DNA of 64,000 nt. Source: Pseudomonas syringae (GTDB taxonomy: Bacteria; Pseudomonadota; Gammaproteobacteria; Pseudomonadales; Pseudomonadaceae). The notes under the pieces are model-generated. The model saw nothing but the letters and a program-made list of their open reading frames with translations, was not told where the DNA came from and did no database searches. Below are positions 44,845 to 54,360 of this stretch, piece by piece. The stretch's first letter is position 1. Every line of letters starts with the position of its first letter. Made by a program: the position numbers and the translations under genes. Where the stretch lies: positions 5,359,501 through 5,423,500 of the forward strand of contig NZ_CP066265.1 in assembly GCF_023278085.1 (NCBI RefSeq), given 5' to 3'.

Positions 44845-45785
44845 GCCTCCCGCTGCCTGACCACAATGCGTTGATCACGCTCGCAGAACGCCTGAAAACC
44901 AATGACTACCGCTTCATCACGCCAACGCCGCTGACCCACCGCCACGTCAATCAACGCCCCGAAAATCGCGTCGCCGCGTCGTTGCGGGATATTTTCGGCT
45001 GGAGTCGTCTGATCCCGGAATTCATGCTGCCGGTCTCGGAAGCGCAGGGCCTGCTGGAAGCCGGCATTCTTGAGCGCAGCGACGACGGCCTGAAGAGTCG
45101 CGTGAGGTTTTCCAGCCTGAATGACCTGCTGCTGGTGCACTCGGCGTTCCCGACCACCGATGAAGACTCGGTGTTCTTCGGTCCCGACACCTACCGCTTT
45201 GCGCAGTCCATCAATCGTCATCTGCAGGACACCGCGCATCCGATCAGCCGCGCCGTGGACATCGGCTGTGGCACCGGTGCCGGGGGCTTGTTGGTTGCCG
45301 TTGCACGCCCTGAAGCCCAGGTCTATGCCGTCGACATCAACCCTAAAGCGCTGCACTTCGCCGAGATCAACGCCGCTGCAGCAGGTCTGAAAAATCTGCA
45401 GTGTTGCCAGAGCGATATCCTCTCGGGCGTGACCGGCAGTTTCGACCTGATCGTCGCCAATCCGCCGTACATGAAGGACAGCAAACGCCGGGCTTATCGC
45501 CATGGTGGTGATGCACTCGGTGCGGACCTGTCGGTGCGCATCCTGCGTGAATCACTGGACCGCCTTACACCAGGCGGCTCGCTGGTGCTCTATACCGGCG
45601 TGGCGATGGTCGGCGAACACGATCCTTTCTTCGATGCAGTGCGTGGTGATATCGACCATGCAGCGCTGGCATGGACTTACCGCGAGCTGGACCCGGATGT
45701 GTTTGGCGAAGAGCTGCTGGAAGACGGTTACGAAGACGTGGACCGTATCGCTGCAGTGGAATTGATCGTCACTCGACGGGCTTGA
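44841..45785 (+). CDS. SAM-dependent methyltransferase with NPPY motif
   Basis: A protein of 314 residues with motif I VDIGCGTGAGGLLVAV and the catalytic motif IVANPPYMKD, typical of N-methyltransferases acting on planar amines (HemK/PrmC, Dam and tRNA or rRNA adenine enzymes). SAM-binding acid VDINPKALHFAEINAAAAGL follows as expected. An N-terminal domain of about 120 residues may bind the target. It overlaps the HDO-family gene by four bases, so the two presumably act on the same molecule; what this is remains open. Confidence 0.88.
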   Translation: MSLPLPDHNALITLAERLKTNDYRFITPTPLTHRHVNQRPENRVAASLRDIFGWSRLIPEFMLPVSEAQGLLEAGILERSDDGLKSRVRFSSLNDLLLVHSAFPTTDEDSVFFGPDTYRFAQSINRHLQDTAHPISRAVDIGCGTGAGGLLVAVARPEAQVYAVDINPKALHFAEINAAAAGLKNLQCCQSDILSGVTGSFDLIVANPPYMKDSKRRAYRHGGDALGADLSVRILRESLDRLTPGGSLVLYTGVAMVGEHDPFFDAVRGDIDHAALAWTYRELDPDVFGEELLEDGYEDVDRIAAVELIVTRRA

Positions 45786-45905
45786 TCAGGCTGCATACTG
45801 CCGCCCAGCGCCTCTGACGCGCAAGGGCGGATTCATGTGTGCGTTGCCATCGATACTGACCCGTTGCAGCGGTGGGCTGATCGGCTCGGAGAGCGCTTTA
45901 TCCAG
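45786..45905 (-). pseudogene. Possible remnant of a gene C-terminus
   Basis: On the minus strand an open frame of about 40 codons ends at TGA (45786-45788) and encodes NHSVRLDKALSEPISPPLQR, then VSIDGNAHMNPPLRVRGAGR. Codon use looks genuine, but there are three stop codons just upstream in an A/T-rich region and the only start candidate is a GTG without ribosome site. Probably the 3' end of a decayed gene. I do not recognise the protein. Confidence 0.35.
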
Positions 45906-46194
45906 CCGCACAGAATGATTTTCATCTTTTCATCATTACAAAAAACGCTATAAAAACAGTACGTTAGTTGGATTACAAATGAACTATCAAGAAATTTCTA
46001 TTGCTGCCGATCCAGATAGATATCTCTGGAAGCCAGATTGTATCGACTGACGTTTCCACATGCTTGACGCTCTAAGGCGTGATCCAGATCCGACCTTAGT
46101 GTGATCAAGCATCTTCCGGTTATCCAAGCGGGCTGTAGCGTTAGTACGAAGGTACTTTGTGTAGCACTGACCATTTAATGATGACGGATAATCA
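45906..46194. other. A/T-rich intergenic region before a chemoreceptor gene
   Basis: About 290 bases, A/T-rich from 45915 to 46010, with no gene. A partly palindromic stretch (GCTTGACGCTCTAAGGCGTG, later GATCAAGC) lies near 46060-46110. The chemoreceptor promoter should be in the last 100 bases. Confidence 0.4.
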
Positions 46195-47823
46195 ATGAAC
46201 ATGATAAATCGTACCAGCTTTGCTACAAAACTCATGGTCGCGTTCATCGCGTGCGCCGTTATTACGCTGGCAGTGGGCGGTCTGGGCATGCTGGGTATAA
46301 ACCGGCTTTCCGATGCGCTAAAGCTGACGTTCTCGAACAACCTGGTGTCGGTGGCCTACACGAACGAGACCATGACCGCGCTGACCACGCACAACCGCGG
46401 TCTCTACCGGCTGCTTGATGCCCGAGACAAAGCCACCGCAGAAAAGATGCGCCAAGGCATCGATGCCGCGCTGGATCGAGCTCAAAAACTCTATGCCTTA
46501 TACCGTGCGACTCCGCTGGAAGATGACGAGCGGGCAGCGGGCGATCAGTACGATGTAGTGATGCCTTCCTATATTGCTGCCTCGCAGAAAATATTCGACC
46601 TGCAACAGGCAGGCAATCTGGAAGAAGCCCGCAATCGACTTACTGAGCTGGCGGAAGGCGATTTCAACAAAGCCCGTGGCTATCTCCAGATAATGGTCGA
46701 CTCCAACAAGCGTCAGATCAAAGAAGGTGCGGATGCGGCTGACAAGCTGCAAAACACTTCCGTAATAATGCTGACCATCGGTATCGTCATTGCGTTTCTG
46801 GTGGCGATCATGTTGGGTTTCCTGATCACTCGCATGATCACCAGACCGTTGAAAGAGGCCATCGAAGTTGCGCAGCGTATTGCGTCAGGCGATCTGACTC
46901 AGCCTGTTTCCAGCACTCGAGGTGATGAAGCCGGGCACTTGCTCAACGCGATCGGTACGATGCAAAGCAGCTTGAAACGGACGATTCAGGAGATTTCCAG
47001 CGCGTCCGATCAACTGGCCTCCGCTGCGGAAGAGCTCGGCGCAGTGACCGAAGAAAGCACTCGCGGTCTCACCCGTCAAAACGACGAAATCCAGCAAGCG
47101 GCGACAGCGGTCAATGAGATGACCGCCGCCGTAGAAGAAGTCGCTCGCAATGCGGTCTCCACTTCAGATGTATCCAAGACCCTGGCCAACGATGCCGTCC
47201 ATGGCCGTGGACAAGTCGATGATACGGTCAAGGGCATCGGCACCATGGTCAGCGAGATCACCGAGTCCACCGGGTCGGTCACGACGCTCGCCGGTCATGT
47301 TCGGGACATCAGCAAGGTGCTGGAAGTGATCCGCAGCATCGCCGAGCAGACCAATTTGCTGGCCCTCAACGCGGCCATCGAGGCGGCACGCGCAGGCGAA
47401 CAAGGCCGAGGATTTGCGGTGGTGGCCGACGAGGTTCGTGCACTTGCTCACCGTACACAGGCTTCGACTGTTGAAATCGAAGGCATGATCGGGACGGTGC
47501 AGTCCGGTGCCGATGGCGCCGTCGCTGCGATGAGCAAAAGCCTGGCGACCGCTACCAACACCCAGCAACTCGCCGTGCGCGCAGGTACCGCGCTGGAAAA
47601 AATCACCAGCGGCGTCGGGACCATCAACGAGCGCAACATGGTCATCGCGTCGGCTTCCGAAGAGCAGGCGCAGGTCGCACGCGAAGTCGATCGCAACCTG
47701 GTCAACATTCAGGAACTGAGCGCGCAGACAGCAGCGGGCGCCAATCAGACCAGTGCATCCAGCCACGAATTGTCACGTCTGGCGACATCGTTCAACACGA
47801 TGGTTGCGCAGTTCAAGCTTTGA
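46195..47823 (+). CDS. Methyl-accepting chemotaxis protein, four-helix-bundle type
   Basis: A protein of 542 residues: membrane helix at about 10-32, periplasmic four-helix bundle (about 33-185, with [20 protein letters not shown]), second helix (about 190-212, [20 protein letters not shown]), HAMP, and a signalling domain with [20 protein letters not shown]. The overall size and helical sensor match the 4HB (Tar-like) class of small-molecule receptors. Ligand unknown. It is transcribed alone. Confidence 0.93.
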   Translation: MNMINRTSFATKLMVAFIACAVITLAVGGLGMLGINRLSDALKLTFSNNLVSVAYTNETMTALTTHNRGLYRLLDARDKATAEKMRQGIDAALDRAQKLYALYRATPLEDDERAAGDQYDVVMPSYIAASQKIFDLQQAGNLEEARNRLTELAEGDFNKARGYLQIMVDSNKRQIKEGADAADKLQNTSVIMLTIGIVIAFLVAIMLGFLITRMITRPLKEAIEVAQRIASGDLTQPVSSTRGDEAGHLLNAIGTMQSSLKRTIQEISSASDQLASAAEELGAVTEESTRGLTRQNDEIQQAATAVNEMTAAVEEVARNAVSTSDVSKTLANDAVHGRGQVDDTVKGIGTMVSEITESTGSVTTLAGHVRDISKVLEVIRSIAEQTNLLALNAAIEAARAGEQGRGFAVVADEVRALAHRTQASTVEIEGMIGTVQSGADGAVAAMSKSLATATNTQQLAVRAGTALEKITSGVGTINERNMVIASASEEQAQVAREVDRNLVNIQELSAQTAAGANQTSASSHELSRLATSFNTMVAQFKL

Positions 47824-47995
47824 GCCCCACATGAACAACGCTGGCTGATCCTGCACCTTGCATAGGTCAGGATTCGTCAGCGTGTTCAACCTGCCCTGTG
47901 GCCGCAAGCGCCACAACTTCCACGACAGTCCGATCTCCGCCTGCTAATGTCGCGACAGGCGGCCACGCCGTGCCGCCGATTGACAGGAGGTCACT

Positions 47996-49222
47996 GTGCG
48001 TCGGGATTACCTGGCTTTTTTCATCTCGCTGTTTCTATCAAGGCTCGCCGACCAGATCCTGCTGTTCATCGTACCGCTGGTGGTGTTCCAGACCACTCAT
48101 AGCGCGTCCTGGGCCGGGCTCGCGTTTTTCGTCGAATCGCTGCCGCGCTTTCTCGCGTTTCCGTTGTGCGGAGCCTTGTGTGACAAGTTCTCGCCCATCA
48201 GGATGCTGCACATCAGCCAGATTTACCGCGCGCTGCTGTGCATCATTGCCATGCTGCTCTATGCACTGTTCGGCGGTATCGCCTGGCTGGTAGTGCTATC
48301 CGCGCTGTGCGGCGTACTGACCACCCAAGGCATCATGGCCCGCGAGGTGCTGATGCCGCACATCTTTCAGCACTACAGCTACACCAAAACCCTGTCCTAC
48401 TCGCAGATCGCCGACCAGACCGGGCTGGTCCTCGGACCGCTGCTGGCCGCGTTGTTACTGGATATCCAGGCCTGGCACTGGGTGGTGATGTGGGTCGCCG
48501 GACTGTTCGTACTGGCTGACCTGAGCATGCGGGTGTGGCAGCGCAACAGTCGCATCACACTTGAGGTACACGAGCAGCATCGGGACATCTGGCTGCAACC
48601 CCTGCGCATTGCGTTCAGGCACATCCGCGAGCTGCCAGAACTGCAAAAAATCATCACCTTGGCCGTGGGTGTAAACCTGATCGTCGGCGTCACCCTGGCG
48701 ACCTCGGCAGCCATGGTCATTGGCCAATACAGCGCCGACACGAGCGACTACGCCGGACTGCAGGCGGCAGGTGCAGTGGTCACCATTGTGATCCTGTTCT
48801 TCCTGGCCCGAGTGGTACTGCCCCTGCGAGTACTCGGCGGCGTCGCTTACCCCATCATCGCCGCAGGCGCCTTCATCACCGCCCTGAGCCCGAACCTGGC
48901 GGGTTATACAATAGGTTTCCTGCTAATCGTCGGCTTCGACAAGATGTTCAACCTCTACATGCGCAGCCTCCGCCAGCGAGTCATTCCACCGCAGGACTTC
49001 GGCAAAACCGTGGGCGTGATCACCTTGCTCAACAACCTGTCGCAACCACTGGCTGGTTTGCTGGTGGCACTGCTGGCAGCGCCTTTGGGGGTACAGGGGG
49101 TGGTTCTGGGAATGGCTGCGATGACGGCGTTGTTGGGGGTGGTTGCGGTATGGTGGTTTGTTGGGGTGGGTCGCACTGTTGCTTCATCGACGTTTGGGGT
49201 TGATCAGAAGGGTGGGGATTGA
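47996..49222 (+). CDS. MFS transporter
   Basis: A protein of 408 residues from a GTG start at 47996 with CAGGAGG upstream. It has 12 hydrophobic segments and the short loops of the MFS; between helices 2 and 3 it has CGALCDKFSPIRML, the usual place of the MFS motif A. The C-terminal tail is short. It resembles enterobactin-exporter-like (EntS type) members, but substrate cannot be read from sequence. It has no operon partner. Confidence 0.82.
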   Translation: MRRDYLAFFISLFLSRLADQILLFIVPLVVFQTTHSASWAGLAFFVESLPRFLAFPLCGALCDKFSPIRMLHISQIYRALLCIIAMLLYALFGGIAWLVVLSALCGVLTTQGIMAREVLMPHIFQHYSYTKTLSYSQIADQTGLVLGPLLAALLLDIQAWHWVVMWVAGLFVLADLSMRVWQRNSRITLEVHEQHRDIWLQPLRIAFRHIRELPELQKIITLAVGVNLIVGVTLATSAAMVIGQYSADTSDYAGLQAAGAVVTIVILFFLARVVLPLRVLGGVAYPIIAAGAFITALSPNLAGYTIGFLLIVGFDKMFNLYMRSLRQRVIPPQDFGKTVGVITLLNNLSQPLAGLLVALLAAPLGVQGVVLGMAAMTALLGVVAVWWFVGVGRTVASSTFGVDQKGGD

Positions 49223-49490
49223 GCGTGGGGCCTGGAATGGTTGCACTTTTTTGAGTTTATCCACAGGCAGTGGTGGTGTTTTTACTAGGCTGCTCTAACC
49301 GCTTCTTGCTCTGCTAGCAGGGTGCTGAGGGTTGTAGTGGTCAACTGGTCCCGGACACAGCACTCTTGTCATGGTCTGTTTTATGTTTTTTGGCCCCTAG
49401 GGGATTCAAGCGCAGCGGCTAAGATGCCTGAGCGAAGTCTTGGCCACCGGCCTGCTTCCGTCCCAATGAAACCTCAAGGAGATGGGTGCA
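49223..49490. other. Intergenic region with possible insertion-sequence end debris
   Basis: Around 49334-49360 the sequence TGTAGTGGTCAACTGGTCCC followed by GGACAC resembles the terminal repeat of IS3-type elements, though no transposase is present. A T-rich, low-complexity segment (49236-49290) and GGCCCCTAGGGG follow. No gene is seen. Confidence 0.4.
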
Positions 49491-50216
49491 ATGTCGCGTA
49501 AAGTTTTTGTAGCCGGCGCATCCGGTGTAATCGGCAGAGCCCTGCTCAAGCTCTTGGTGGCTGCGGACTACAGCGTATATGGCGCTACACGTCGCGCTGA
49601 AAGAGTGAAGGACATTGAGGCCACAGGTGCTACGGCAGTAGTGGTCGATGTCTATTACGCCGAGCGTTTAAACGAAGAGTTGGTCCGCATACAGCCATGG
49701 GCTGTTATTCATCAACTGACAGATCTGCCTCGTGGCCTAAGTCCCGAATTGATGGCAAAAGCGGTCGAGAACAACGCACGTATCCGTACAGAAGGAACGC
49801 GTAATCTGGTAGCCGCCGCTCGAGCTGCTGGCGCTACCCGTCTGATAGCTCAAAGCATCGCCTGGGCCTACCGTTCAGGCGACACCCCTTATCTCGAAAC
49901 ATGTCCTCTAGACGTGGAGGCACAAGGCAGCCGTGGCATAAGCGTGGGGGGTGTGGCGGCCTTGGAAAAGCAAGTGCTGAGCGAGCCTACATTGAACGGA
50001 ACCGTCTTGCGCTATGGCCAGTTATACGGGCCCGACACTGGCACTGACGAGCCTACAGGCACCAGCCCTGTGCACGTAGAAGCCGCTGCACGCGCCGCAC
50101 TGCTGGCGTTGCAAACAGAGCAAAGTGGTATTTTCAATATCACTCAGGACAGCCCGACCGTCAGCAACGAAAAAGCCAAGCGCATACTGGGATGGTCTCC
50201 TACCGTGGAGGCTTGA
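49491..50216 (+). CDS. NAD(P)-dependent epimerase/dehydratase-like protein
   Basis: A protein of 241 residues. The ATG at 49491 is chosen because AAGGAG is 9 bases upstream; an in-frame ATG at 49482 directly abuts that site. The Rossmann motif VFVAGASGVIGRALLKLL at the N-terminus and ATRRAERVKDIEATGATAVV place it in the extended short-chain dehydrogenase family. The usual Y-x-x-x-K is not obvious (SIAWAYRSGDTP has Tyr without Lys), so it may be an atypical or NmrA-type member. It appears accessory, adjacent to a PEP mutase-like gene. Confidence 0.8.
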   Translation: MSRKVFVAGASGVIGRALLKLLVAADYSVYGATRRAERVKDIEATGATAVVVDVYYAERLNEELVRIQPWAVIHQLTDLPRGLSPELMAKAVENNARIRTEGTRNLVAAARAAGATRLIAQSIAWAYRSGDTPYLETCPLDVEAQGSRGISVGGVAALEKQVLSEPTLNGTVLRYGQLYGPDTGTDEPTGTSPVHVEAAARAALLALQTEQSGIFNITQDSPTVSNEKAKRILGWSPTVEA

Positions 50217-50314
50217 CGCCCCAACGCAGCTACCCCGTACGAAGGCAGGCTTTCTATCTCCAGTCGCTTGCCTGCCACGGTCAATAGATGGCAACTTTCA
50301 GACAGGAAAGTGTT

Positions 50315-51121
50315 ATGAAATCACTGGACAATATTTTTCATGAGTTACATAACCATGGTCTTTTGATCCTGGCCAATGTCAGCGATGCAGGCGGGGCAAA
50401 AGTCGTGGAGTCATTGGGTGCCACCGCGATCGCAACCAGCAGTGCGGGCATGGCGTGGGCGCATGGTTACGCCGATGGCAACCAGCTCCCCCTTACGCGG
50501 CTGGCAGCCAGCGTTGAATCTATGACGCGAATACTGCGCGTCCCCTTGACCGTAGACATTGAGGCAGGTTACTCCGACGATCTCCAACACGTAGCCCGCG
50601 TTGTCGAAGCGGTTGTCGCCGCAGGCGCCGTGGGTATCAACATCGAAGACGGTACCGCACCACCGGAAGTACTCGTGAGCAAAATCGAAGTTGCCCGAGA
50701 AGTCGCCAACAAGCACGGCATTAATCTGTTCATCAATGCGCGCAGTGATGTCTATCTGAAAAGCTTGGTGCCCACCGTCCAGCGTCTGGATGAAATCATC
50801 CGGCGTGCAGCGCTTTACGCACAAGCAGGAGCCAACGGCCTGTTCGCCGCAGGTATGGTCACACCTGCCGAGATTTCCATACTCTGCAACACCTCCACGC
50901 TACCGGTGAACCTGCTTGCACGCGATGGGCTGTCGGCACCCGACGATTTGCAGCGCTTAGGCGTAAGACGCCTGAGCGCCGGTTCAAGTATCGCGGAGTT
51001 CCTTTACGGAGCGATGGAAGGGCTTGCGCGCTATTTCATTGAGCGCGGGCAGTTGGATACGCAAGCGCTTAAGGGTTTTACGTATGCAAAGTTGAATGGA
51101 TTAATGGGGGAGCGTGGATAA
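50315..51121 (+). CDS. Isocitrate lyase/PEP mutase family protein
   Basis: A protein of 268 residues from ATG 50315 (AGGAAAG upstream). It has the ICL/PEPM barrel signatures: ANVSDAGGAKVVESLGATAI, LTVDIEAGYSDD (Mg-binding Asp/Glu), VGINIEDG and INARSDVYL. Members cleave or rearrange 2-hydroxy or phosphonate C-C/C-P bonds. The K-K-C-G-H loop of isocitrate lyase is absent, so it is an atypical member; the substrate is unknown. It is about 100 bases behind the epimerase-like gene and probably co-transcribed. Confidence 0.88.
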   Translation: MKSLDNIFHELHNHGLLILANVSDAGGAKVVESLGATAIATSSAGMAWAHGYADGNQLPLTRLAASVESMTRILRVPLTVDIEAGYSDDLQHVARVVEAVVAAGAVGINIEDGTAPPEVLVSKIEVAREVANKHGINLFINARSDVYLKSLVPTVQRLDEIIRRAALYAQAGANGLFAAGMVTPAEISILCNTSTLPVNLLARDGLSAPDDLQRLGVRRLSAGSSIAEFLYGAMEGLARYFIERGQLDTQALKGFTYAKLNGLMGERG

Positions 51122-51467
51122 AGCTACACGCCCACAGGCAGAGTACGCGGTGGTGCCCAGGGGCCACAGCCCAGGCGTACTGGGGAAACGCCTGCTGGCT
51201 TGGCAAGGTCTTGGAGCACACTACCGGGTCATGAACCGAGCGGTTAAACGGCGCCAGCCCGGATCTAACCGGATCTAAGAAGCAGCGTCGACTGTATGTC
51301 GCGCTAGCCGAGTAGCACATCAGCAACCTTGCTGCTCGGCTAGTTGCGGCTGGCGCCAAAAAGAACCGCATAAGCGAAGAGGCGATTTTAGAGAAATCTG
51401 CAGCAGTTTTAATTCACGTGCCACAGTTTTAATTTTTTAAAATCAGCAGCCACCACCTGTGGATAAC
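51122..51467. other. Intergenic region downstream of glmS; possible decayed mobile sequence
   Basis: This 346-base stretch lies between the PEP mutase-like gene and the end of glmS, where Tn7-type elements insert. On the plus strand interrupted frames such as HISNLAARLVAAGAKKNRIS and VPRGHSPGVLGKRLLAWQGL look coding-like but contain stops. From 51400 it is A/T-rich. No Tn7 end sequence and no intact transposase were seen. Confidence 0.4.
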
Positions 51468-53303
51468 TCACTCCACCGTAACCGACTTCGCCAGATTCCG
51501 CGGCTGGTCAACATCAGTCCCCTTCAGTACAGCCACATAATACGAAAGCAACTGCAACGGAATGGTGTACAGAATTGGCGCCAGCGCATCGATGATGTGT
51601 GGCATGGCGATGACGTGGGTGCCCTCGCCGTCTTTCATACCGGCCTGTTCGTCAGCGAATACGATCAACTCACCGCCGCGTGCGCGGACTTCCTGCAGGT
51701 TGGATTTGAGTTTTTCCAGCAGTTCGTTGTTCGGTGCGACGGTGACCACCGGCATGTCGGCATCCACCAGCGCCAGCGGGCCGTGCTTGAGTTCGCCTGC
51801 GGGGTAGGCTTCGGCGTGGATGTAGGAAATTTCCTTGAGCTTGAGTGCGCCTTCCATCGCCACCGGGAATTGCGCGCCACGACCGAGGAACAAGGTGTGG
51901 TGCTTTTCAGCGAACAGCTCGGCGACTTTCTCGATGGTGCCGTCCATTGCCAAGGCTTCGCCCAAGCGGGTTGGCAGGCGACGCAGTTCTTCAACCAGTT
52001 GCGCTTCGACGCCCTGCTCCAGCGAGCCTTTGACCTGGCCCAGCGACAGGGTCAGCAGCAGCAAGGCGACCAGTTGAGTGGTGAACGCTTTGGTCGAAGC
52101 CACTCCGATCTCTGGACCGGCCTGGGTCAGCAGGGTCAGGTCGGATTCACGTACCAGTGAGCTGATGCCCACGTTGCAGATCGCCAGGCTGGCGAGAAAG
52201 CCCAGTTCTTTGGCGTTACGCAATGCAGCGAGGGTGTCGGCGGTTTCGCCCGACTGCGAGATCGAGACGAACAGGGTGTCCGGCTGCACCACGACCTTGC
52301 GGTAGCGGAACTCGCTGGCCACTTCTACCTGGCACGGGATGCCGGCCAGGCCTTCAAGCCAGTAACGCGCGACCATACCCGCGTGATAGCTGGTGCCGCA
52401 GGCGACGATCTGAACATTGCGAACCTTGGCGAACAGCTCGGCTGCCTGTGGACCAAAAGCATGAACCAGAACCTGCTGCTGACCCAGACGACCTTCAAGG
52501 GTGCGCTGCACAGCCTTGGGCTGCTCGTGGATTTCCTTGAGCATGAAGTGGCGATATTCACCCTTGTCGGCCGCTTCTGCGCCTTCATGGTATTGCACCA
52601 CTTCCCGCTCGACCGGTTGGCCATCGACGGTCCAGATCTGCACGCTGTCGCGACGGATCTCGGCGATATCGCCCTCTTCCAGGTACATGAAGCGGTCGGT
52701 CACCTGACGCAGCGCCAGTTGGTCGGAGGCCAGGAAGTTTTCGCCCATGCCTATGCCGATCACCAGCGGGCTGCCGCTGCGAGCAGCCAGCAAGCGATCC
52801 GGCTGAGCAGCGCTGATGACGGCCAGACCGTAAGCACCGTGAAGTTCTTTCACGGCAGCTTTCAGCGCGACCGCCATATCAGGCGTGTCCTTGAGCTTGT
52901 GGTGCAGCAGGTGAACGATGACTTCGGTGTCGGTATCGGAGGCGAACACGTAGCCCAGAGCCTTGAGCTGTTCGCGCAGGGCTTCGTGGTTTTCGATGAT
53001 GCCGTTGTGGACAACTGCCAGTTCATCGGCCGAAAAATGCGGATGGGCATTGCGCTCGCACGGCGCGCCATGGGTGGCCCAGCGGGTGTGAGCAATGCCC
53101 AGGCGACCGGTCAGTGGCTCGCCGGCCAGTGCCTGCTCCAGCTCACTGACCTTGCCGGAGCGACGACGGCGCTCGAGCGTGCCCTCGTTACTGAAAACAG
53201 CCACGCCCGCGCTGTCATAGCCTCGGTATTCAAGACGCTTGAGGCCTTCGAGCAAAATGGCCGTGATATTACGTTCAGCAACCGCGCCGACTATTCCACA
53301 CAT
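51468..53303 (-). CDS. glmS: Glucosamine-6-phosphate synthase
   Basis: A protein of 611 residues. After Met removal the N-terminal Cys of MCGIVGAV is the nucleophile of the glutaminase domain (about 1-220), which also has RWATHGAP and [10 protein letters not shown]. Two SIS isomerase domains follow (about 285-420 and 455-600), with [14 protein letters not shown] and the closing LAKSVTVE. It makes glucosamine 6-phosphate from fructose 6-phosphate and glutamine, the first step toward UDP-GlcNAc. AGGAG precedes the start. It is next to a DeoR-type gene with nine bases between them. The 3' end is the attTn7 target. Confidence 0.97.
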   Translation of the reverse strand: MCGIVGAVAERNITAILLEGLKRLEYRGYDSAGVAVFSNEGTLERRRRSGKVSELEQALAGEPLTGRLGIAHTRWATHGAPCERNAHPHFSADELAVVHNGIIENHEALREQLKALGYVFASDTDTEVIVHLLHHKLKDTPDMAVALKAAVKELHGAYGLAVISAAQPDRLLAARSGSPLVIGIGMGENFLASDQLALRQVTDRFMYLEEGDIAEIRRDSVQIWTVDGQPVEREVVQYHEGAEAADKGEYRHFMLKEIHEQPKAVQRTLEGRLGQQQVLVHAFGPQAAELFAKVRNVQIVACGTSYHAGMVARYWLEGLAGIPCQVEVASEFRYRKVVVQPDTLFVSISQSGETADTLAALRNAKELGFLASLAICNVGISSLVRESDLTLLTQAGPEIGVASTKAFTTQLVALLLLTLSLGQVKGSLEQGVEAQLVEELRRLPTRLGEALAMDGTIEKVAELFAEKHHTLFLGRGAQFPVAMEGALKLKEISYIHAEAYPAGELKHGPLALVDADMPVVTVAPNNELLEKLKSNLQEVRARGGELIVFADEQAGMKDGEGTHVIAMPHIIDALAPILYTIPLQLLSYYVAVLKGTDVDQPRNLAKSVTVE

Positions 53304-53312
53304 GGTTTTCTC

Positions 53313-54080
53313 CTAGCTGACAGCGGCACAGATCAATGTGATGCCGCGGGCTTGTATCTGTTCGCGTGCCTCGATGGGCAGGCGATCATCGGTGATAAGG
53401 GTATGGATGCTGCTCCAGGGCAGCTCCAGATTGGGAATCTTGCGACCGACCTTGTCGGCTTCAACCATGACCACGACTTCCCGCGCGACTTCAGCCATGA
53501 CCCGGCTCAAGCCCAGCAGCTCATTGAAGGTCGTGGTGCCACGGGTCAGATCGATGCCGTCAGCACCGATGAACAGCTGATCAAAGTCGTAGGAACGCAG
53601 CACTTGCTCGGCGACCTGGCCCTGAAAGGATTCGGAATGCGGGTCCCACGTTCCGCCCGTCATCAGCAGAACAGGCTCGTGTTCCAGGTCCGTGAGGGCG
53701 CGCGCGACATGCAGGGAATTGGTCATGACCACCAGGCCCGGCTGTCGACCCAATTCGGGAATCAACGCAGCGGTGGTGCTGCCACTGTCGACAATGATTC
53801 TCGCGTGTTCACGAATCCGGGCGACGGCCGCTCGGGCGATTGCCTGTTTGTAGCGGGAAACCGGCTGGCTGTTTTCGCTGATCAGTTCTTGCGGAAGCGG
53901 TACTGCACCACCATACCGGCGCAGCAAAAGACCGCTGGATTCCAGCGCCGCGAGGTCCTTTCGAATCGTAACTTCAGAAGTTTCAAAACGCTTTGCCAGA
54001 TCATCAACACTGACTTCGCCCTGCTCGTTGAGCAAGGCAAGGATATTGTGCCGACGTTGTGGTGTATTGCGCTTTGACAT
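53313..54080 (-). CDS. DeoR-family transcriptional regulator
   Basis: A protein of 255 residues from ATG 54080 (AAGGCGATC upstream). The DeoR helix-turn-helix lies at about 5-60 (RRHNILALLNEQGEVSVDDL, RFETSEVTIRKDLAALE), followed by the sugar-phosphate sensor domain with VDSGSTTAAL and FIGADGIDL. In pseudomonads a DeoR-type gene between glmU and glmS is conserved; it is a good candidate to tune amino-sugar synthesis by sensing a sugar phosphate. It lies nine bases before glmS. Confidence 0.92.
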   Translation of the reverse strand: MSKRNTPQRRHNILALLNEQGEVSVDDLAKRFETSEVTIRKDLAALESSGLLLRRYGGAVPLPQELISENSQPVSRYKQAIARAAVARIREHARIIVDSGSTTAALIPELGRQPGLVVMTNSLHVARALTDLEHEPVLLMTGGTWDPHSESFQGQVAEQVLRSYDFDQLFIGADGIDLTRGTTTFNELLGLSRVMAEVAREVVVMVEADKVGRKIPNLELPWSSIHTLITDDRLPIEAREQIQARGITLICAAVS

Positions 54081-54216
54081 GATCGCCTTAAGTTTCGATT
54101 CGAAAGATAGCGAAGGCAATCAAAACCTATTTTTCTGGTTTGGTCAAGGCTTGAGAGTTGGCGTGATGCCTTTGTTGGTCCGGCACTGCGATTTGCATGT
54201 GCGGTACGGCGCAGAA

Positions 54217-54345
54217 GGGTGACGCGGAGCGTCACGAAAGGCGTTCCAACGCTGGAGCGTGAGGAACGAGAGGTGTCTAACTGACTCTCGTGCCAATCGC
54301 TCCGCGTTGGCATGCCTTGATTGACGCTCCGCGTCACACATCATT
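54217..54345. repeat. Inverted extragenic palindromic repeats between glmU and the DeoR gene
   Basis: GTGACGCGGAGCGTCACGAA (54221 on) and TCGTGCCAATCGCTCCGCG then TTGGCATGCC...TGACGCTCCGCGTCACA (54288-54338) are copies in opposite orientation of the units at 205-423 and 19980-20045. A further GCTGGAGCGTGAGGAACGAG lies between them. Confidence 0.75.
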
Positions 54346-54360
54346 GAGACTGTGGATAAC

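Noticed and set aside
51122..51467. Intact Tn7-type or IS110-type element next to glmS
   Set aside because: No Tn7 ends, no transposase frame and no clear duplication; only coding-like debris.
52383..54077. Long plus-strand frame opposite glmS and the DeoR gene
   Set aside because: Shadow of two well-recognised minus-strand genes.
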